Shown in pieces: positions 57,340 to 64,000 of a DNA stretch of 64,000 nt; the stretch's first letter is position 1; each line of letters starts with the position of its first letter. The position numbers and the translations under genes were made by a program. Source of the DNA: Avena insularis (lineage: Eukaryota; Streptophyta; Magnoliopsida; Poales; Poaceae). A model generated the notes under the pieces. That model worked only from the letters and a program-made list of their open reading frames with translations, had not been told where the DNA came from and did no database searches. The stretch is taken from assembly GCA_023614405.1 (NCBI GenBank), contig CM042694.1, forward strand, positions 89,325,285-89,389,284. Reading direction: 5' to 3'.

Positions 57340-59146
57340 ATGGGGAAGATCCAGTACGCGATGGTGGCGCGGGGCGCGACGGTGCTGGCGGAGCACGGCG
57401 GCGCGGGGGGCACGGCCAGCAACGCGGGGCCCATCGCGCGGCAGATCCTCGAGCGCCTCAACGCCACTGCCGGCGCCGACGACTGCCACGTCTCCTACAC
57501 CCAGGGCCTCTACGTCTTCCACGTCAGGCGCGCCGACGGCCTCACCGCGCTATGCATGACCGACGACGCCGCCGGACGTAAGTACGCCGTACACCGCACA
57601 TTACACGATCGCCACGCTAAATCTATTAAGCCCCCCGTCCCTTCCTCGATCGATTGGATTCAATGGGGTGTGTGTGAGGCGACCGGTTCAACTACAATGC
57701 CGTGCGGGTGATGTTCTTTGAAAAGTGAAAGTTGGGGCGGCCGGATGTTGCGGGTAGGATAAGAACAGATCCACACGCCATGTGAACCATCATGTGCACA
57801 TGGAGTGCCAAAGCGGAATTGACCCGGCGGGTTGGCCACTTGTATTTGACAGGGTATTTTGGATATCGTGGAGGCAACTCACGATGAATTCGTCTCTCCA
57901 ATTCCGCACCAATTCTACATTGCCGTCCAGCATCGGGGCTCAGAACTCTTCACAGTTGACAAACTATTACTAATGTATCACACTTACTGTCTGTCACTAC
58001 GATTTATCATTGAACAGACGGTCCAAAAGGATTAGTTAGCCCCTCTGTTCTTCATGAGTCCTTAATCCTCACTTGGCAATGCTAACATGGAATAGCAATG
58101 TTACGATGTAATAACTTTTCAGCATTGCTACAATTTCTTCTTATGATAAAACTTTGCCATCTTCCATGTTGCAGGACGGATCCCTTTCTTGTTTCTAGAA
58201 GATATCCACGGAAAATTCGTCAAGACCTACGGTCGTGCAGCACTCACCGCTCTTGCTTACGCGATGAACGACGAGTTCTCCAGGGTTTTGAGCAAGCAAA
58301 TGGATTACTTCTCAAATGACCCCAACGCCGATAGCATAAATCGCATGAAGGGTGAAATGGACCAGGTATTTGCCCCACGTTCTTCTCTCAGCCCATGCTT
58401 TCAGTAAACTAGTTCTCAACCCACTTGGTATTTAGTTATGTGATCCTCGTCTAGTTTATTTAGGCTAATCTTTTGCATTAATTACACATGTGTTAAGAGA
58501 TTCCATGTTCTGTCATAATGAGAAATATGTGGAATATGGCACCTTGTTAGATTCCTTATTCTTGCCAAGTTCTGCATCTGTACTTCATTAAGCCTTAAAC
58601 ACTTCTCTCATAATTCAGAGTTTGATTGGTAAATTGCTATTTTCCTTGCAGGTTCGGAGTGTCATGATTGATAACATTGACAAAGTACTCGAGAGAGGTG
58701 ATCGTTTGGAATTGTTGGTTGACAAGACCGCAACTATGCAAGGGAACACGATGCGGTTCAAACGGCAAGCTCGCCGTTTCAGAAATACTGTCTGGTGGAG
58801 AAATGTCAAGCTCACGTAAGCAAGCAAACACCCCCCCTAAAGTAGTTTTCACCTGTGCTCTAGAAAAAGAAACCAGTTCTCAGTCTCGCGCTCTGAATCA
58901 TAATTTTTCAGTTTCATGCTGAATTTTTTAGTAAGTTACTATACTAATTATAAATGGCATAAATTAATGTACTATCATTGTCTAATAATTTATGCCAACT
59001 CTAAAGAGTTACTATACCAACTAATCTTAGCCTTTCTTGCAAACCTTCATTGCAGAGTCGTGTTGATATTCATCCTCCTGGCAGTAATATACATTGTGCT
59101 CTCGTTTATGTGCCATGGCTTCACCCTACCTTCATGCGTCCGGTAA
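57340..59146 (+). CDS. VAMP71: VAMP71-type longin R-SNARE (VAMP711/VAMP714-like)
   Basis: Four exons (57340-57577, 58175-58365, 58652-58815, 59056-59146) with GT-AG sites in phases 1, 0 and 2 encode 227 residues. A longin domain fills residues about 1-120, including 'MGKIQYAMVARGATVLAEH' and 'RRIPFLFLEDIHGKF'. The R-SNARE motif follows (about 130-190) with the zero-layer Arg in 'DKVLERGDRLELLVDKT'. A C-terminal membrane anchor spans about 198-217 ('VVLIFILLAVIYIVLSFMC') and the tail ends 'GFTLPSCVR'. The sequence fits VAMP71 rather than VAMP72. Such proteins drive fusion at the Golgi, late endosome or vacuole with Qa/Qb/Qc partners. Exon 1 is very GC-rich, and the start is the only Met placing the longin domain intact. 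It converges on RPT5. Confidence 0.9.
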
Positions 59147-60353
59147 ATCGTTTCCTACCGTCCGGCAGCGACAAGCGTCAGTTCTCTTCTCTTTGTGTCC
59201 ATAAGTGTCCATACAAGGCTACGTTCCGATTTCCTTTCCTGAAATTCCAGGTTCCCCTGTAAGAGCAGCTCCATTGTTACAGTTTATTCTTGTATAAAAT
59301 GGAAGTGATTTGCATTGGGTGATTGTTTTACATGGAGACTCGTGAGTCATGACCATTGTTTGGATTCATAAAAAATATTCTTGAAACATAGTATGCCGTG
59401 CATTTTAAGCACGCAAAGGCGGTGATTTGCTAGTGCATTGGGAGCTAACACGCCCATCGTTCAATAAGACTAGATTGCTCTCATCCAGATGATTCAATGT
59501 GTGAAAAAAATGTCATGCCATTTATAAGGTGTCTGTATCAGGAACCATTGCTGTTAACGTTATGGATAAAACCGAAAATACTAAAGAACGATGTAACGTT
59601 AATCAATACCTGACTTACTGACAGAAGCGAAAACACAAGAAACACAGAATCACTAGTTGCTGAAATAAACTGACCAGATCTCTTACTGTAATTTTCTATC
59701 CAAGAAAGAAGCACTAGGCGGCTCGCAGTCGATAACGGAATCACATTTGAATAGGCTGGGTCTGATACCAGTGTTATCAAATTGCAGATTGCAGAGCAAT
59801 CTAAACGAAGGTAGTATTTGATTTGTGTTCTCAGGAGACGTTACAAGACCACAAACAAAACAATTATCGTTTAGCTGGATCTTTTTAGAACCTAACATCT
59901 TGTGTTCTGAACAGAGGTCTAAGTAGTGATTGTTTCCTCAAATATGCAGAAGTACGATGAACAGAGGTGGCAGTTGCATTCGCTTCGTCGGATAAACATG
60001 TCACTTGTGTACACATCATTAATGTAGCATTAGGAAGACACAGAAAGGCAGTGTGGAGAATCAGCCTGGCAGGAGCTACCTAGATTCATATATGGCATTA
60101 CCAGCGCTCTGGTCCAGCATTCCGATTTCTGTTTCAACAGACATGCACACGTAAAAGAGGAAACCTAATGGGCCATCGGCATTAGATTTTCGGGGCACTT
60201 ATTGAGTAGGATCAAGGCAAGACGTGCTTCACACAATCATGAGAATCGGAGACGCAAACTAGATTCCAAAATACAAATGTTAGTGTTACAAACAGCCAAA
60301 CAAATTCAGCAGACCAACTGTTCCATTAAGCGTATTCACTATTTTAACTGGAA
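59147..60353. other. Intergenic region between convergent VAMP71 and RPT5
   Basis: Holds the 3' UTRs of both genes. No clean aataaa was chosen for either. 59540-59900 has a phrase 'tctgataccagtgttatcaa' but no element was recognised. Confidence 0.5.

Positions 60354-64000
<3,647 letters not shown>

Noticed and set aside
57340..59146. VAMP72-type assignment for the SNARE gene
   Set aside because: The 'RRIPFLFLEDIH', 'YAMNDEFSRVL' and C-terminal 'TLPSC' motifs fit VAMP71 better.

Overview
The window looks like a chromosome segment of a large-genome grass (Poaceae, probably Pooideae). The evidence is three intron-bearing plant genes with typical GT-AG introns, grass-type Stowaway MITEs (CTCC..TCCG termini with TA target duplications), and a background of nested LTR retrotransposons, MULEs, a Helitron and LINE fragments. 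No tRNA, rRNA or CRISPR array was seen.

Layout. 1-3613: 3' end of a Copia-type LTR element. 3640-4228: degenerate coding remnant. 4722-5830: array of about 126 bp repeats. 6493-6721: MITE. 9017-19475: a decayed Gypsy element of Tat/Retand type (e0), split by an Athila-like Gypsy element (e1, 10729-19249, minus strand, TSD gtgca). 19481-21080: solo Copia LTR. 21086-22575: GCTACAA-rich repeat. 23418-25347: three-exon F-box gene. 25970-26330: LINE tail. 26633-34730: complete-ended MULE (9 bp TSD) with decayed transposase, plant-mobile-domain (PMD), GRF-zinc-finger and basic-protein genes. 34790-35200: LINE tail. 37704-47779: second Athila-like Gypsy element (e2, minus strand, TSD gtgtt). 48123-54017: Helitron carrying captured, spliced gene pieces. 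54323-55821: Pack-MULE with a captured class-3 lipase fragment. 57340-59146: VAMP71-type R-SNARE gene. 60354-64000: proteasome ATPase gene RPT5, minus strand and cut by the window edge.

How the parts relate. The only apparently intact host genes are the F-box gene, VAMP71 and RPT5; the last two converge tail to tail. Nearly all the rest is transposable. The least expected structures are: (1) a roughly 103 bp tandem hairpin repeat built on CTATACGRCCGG/CCGTATAG, in the same place (after pol, before the env-position ORF) in two different Athila-like families and once in each of their four LTRs; (2) a MULE with four gene units, two of which have matching upstream regions of repeated TTCCCGCC-like motifs followed by a TATA box; (3) a Helitron whose two ends can be placed to the base. 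Exon coordinates come from reading splice sites by eye. Family names come from recognition of protein motifs, not from a database search.
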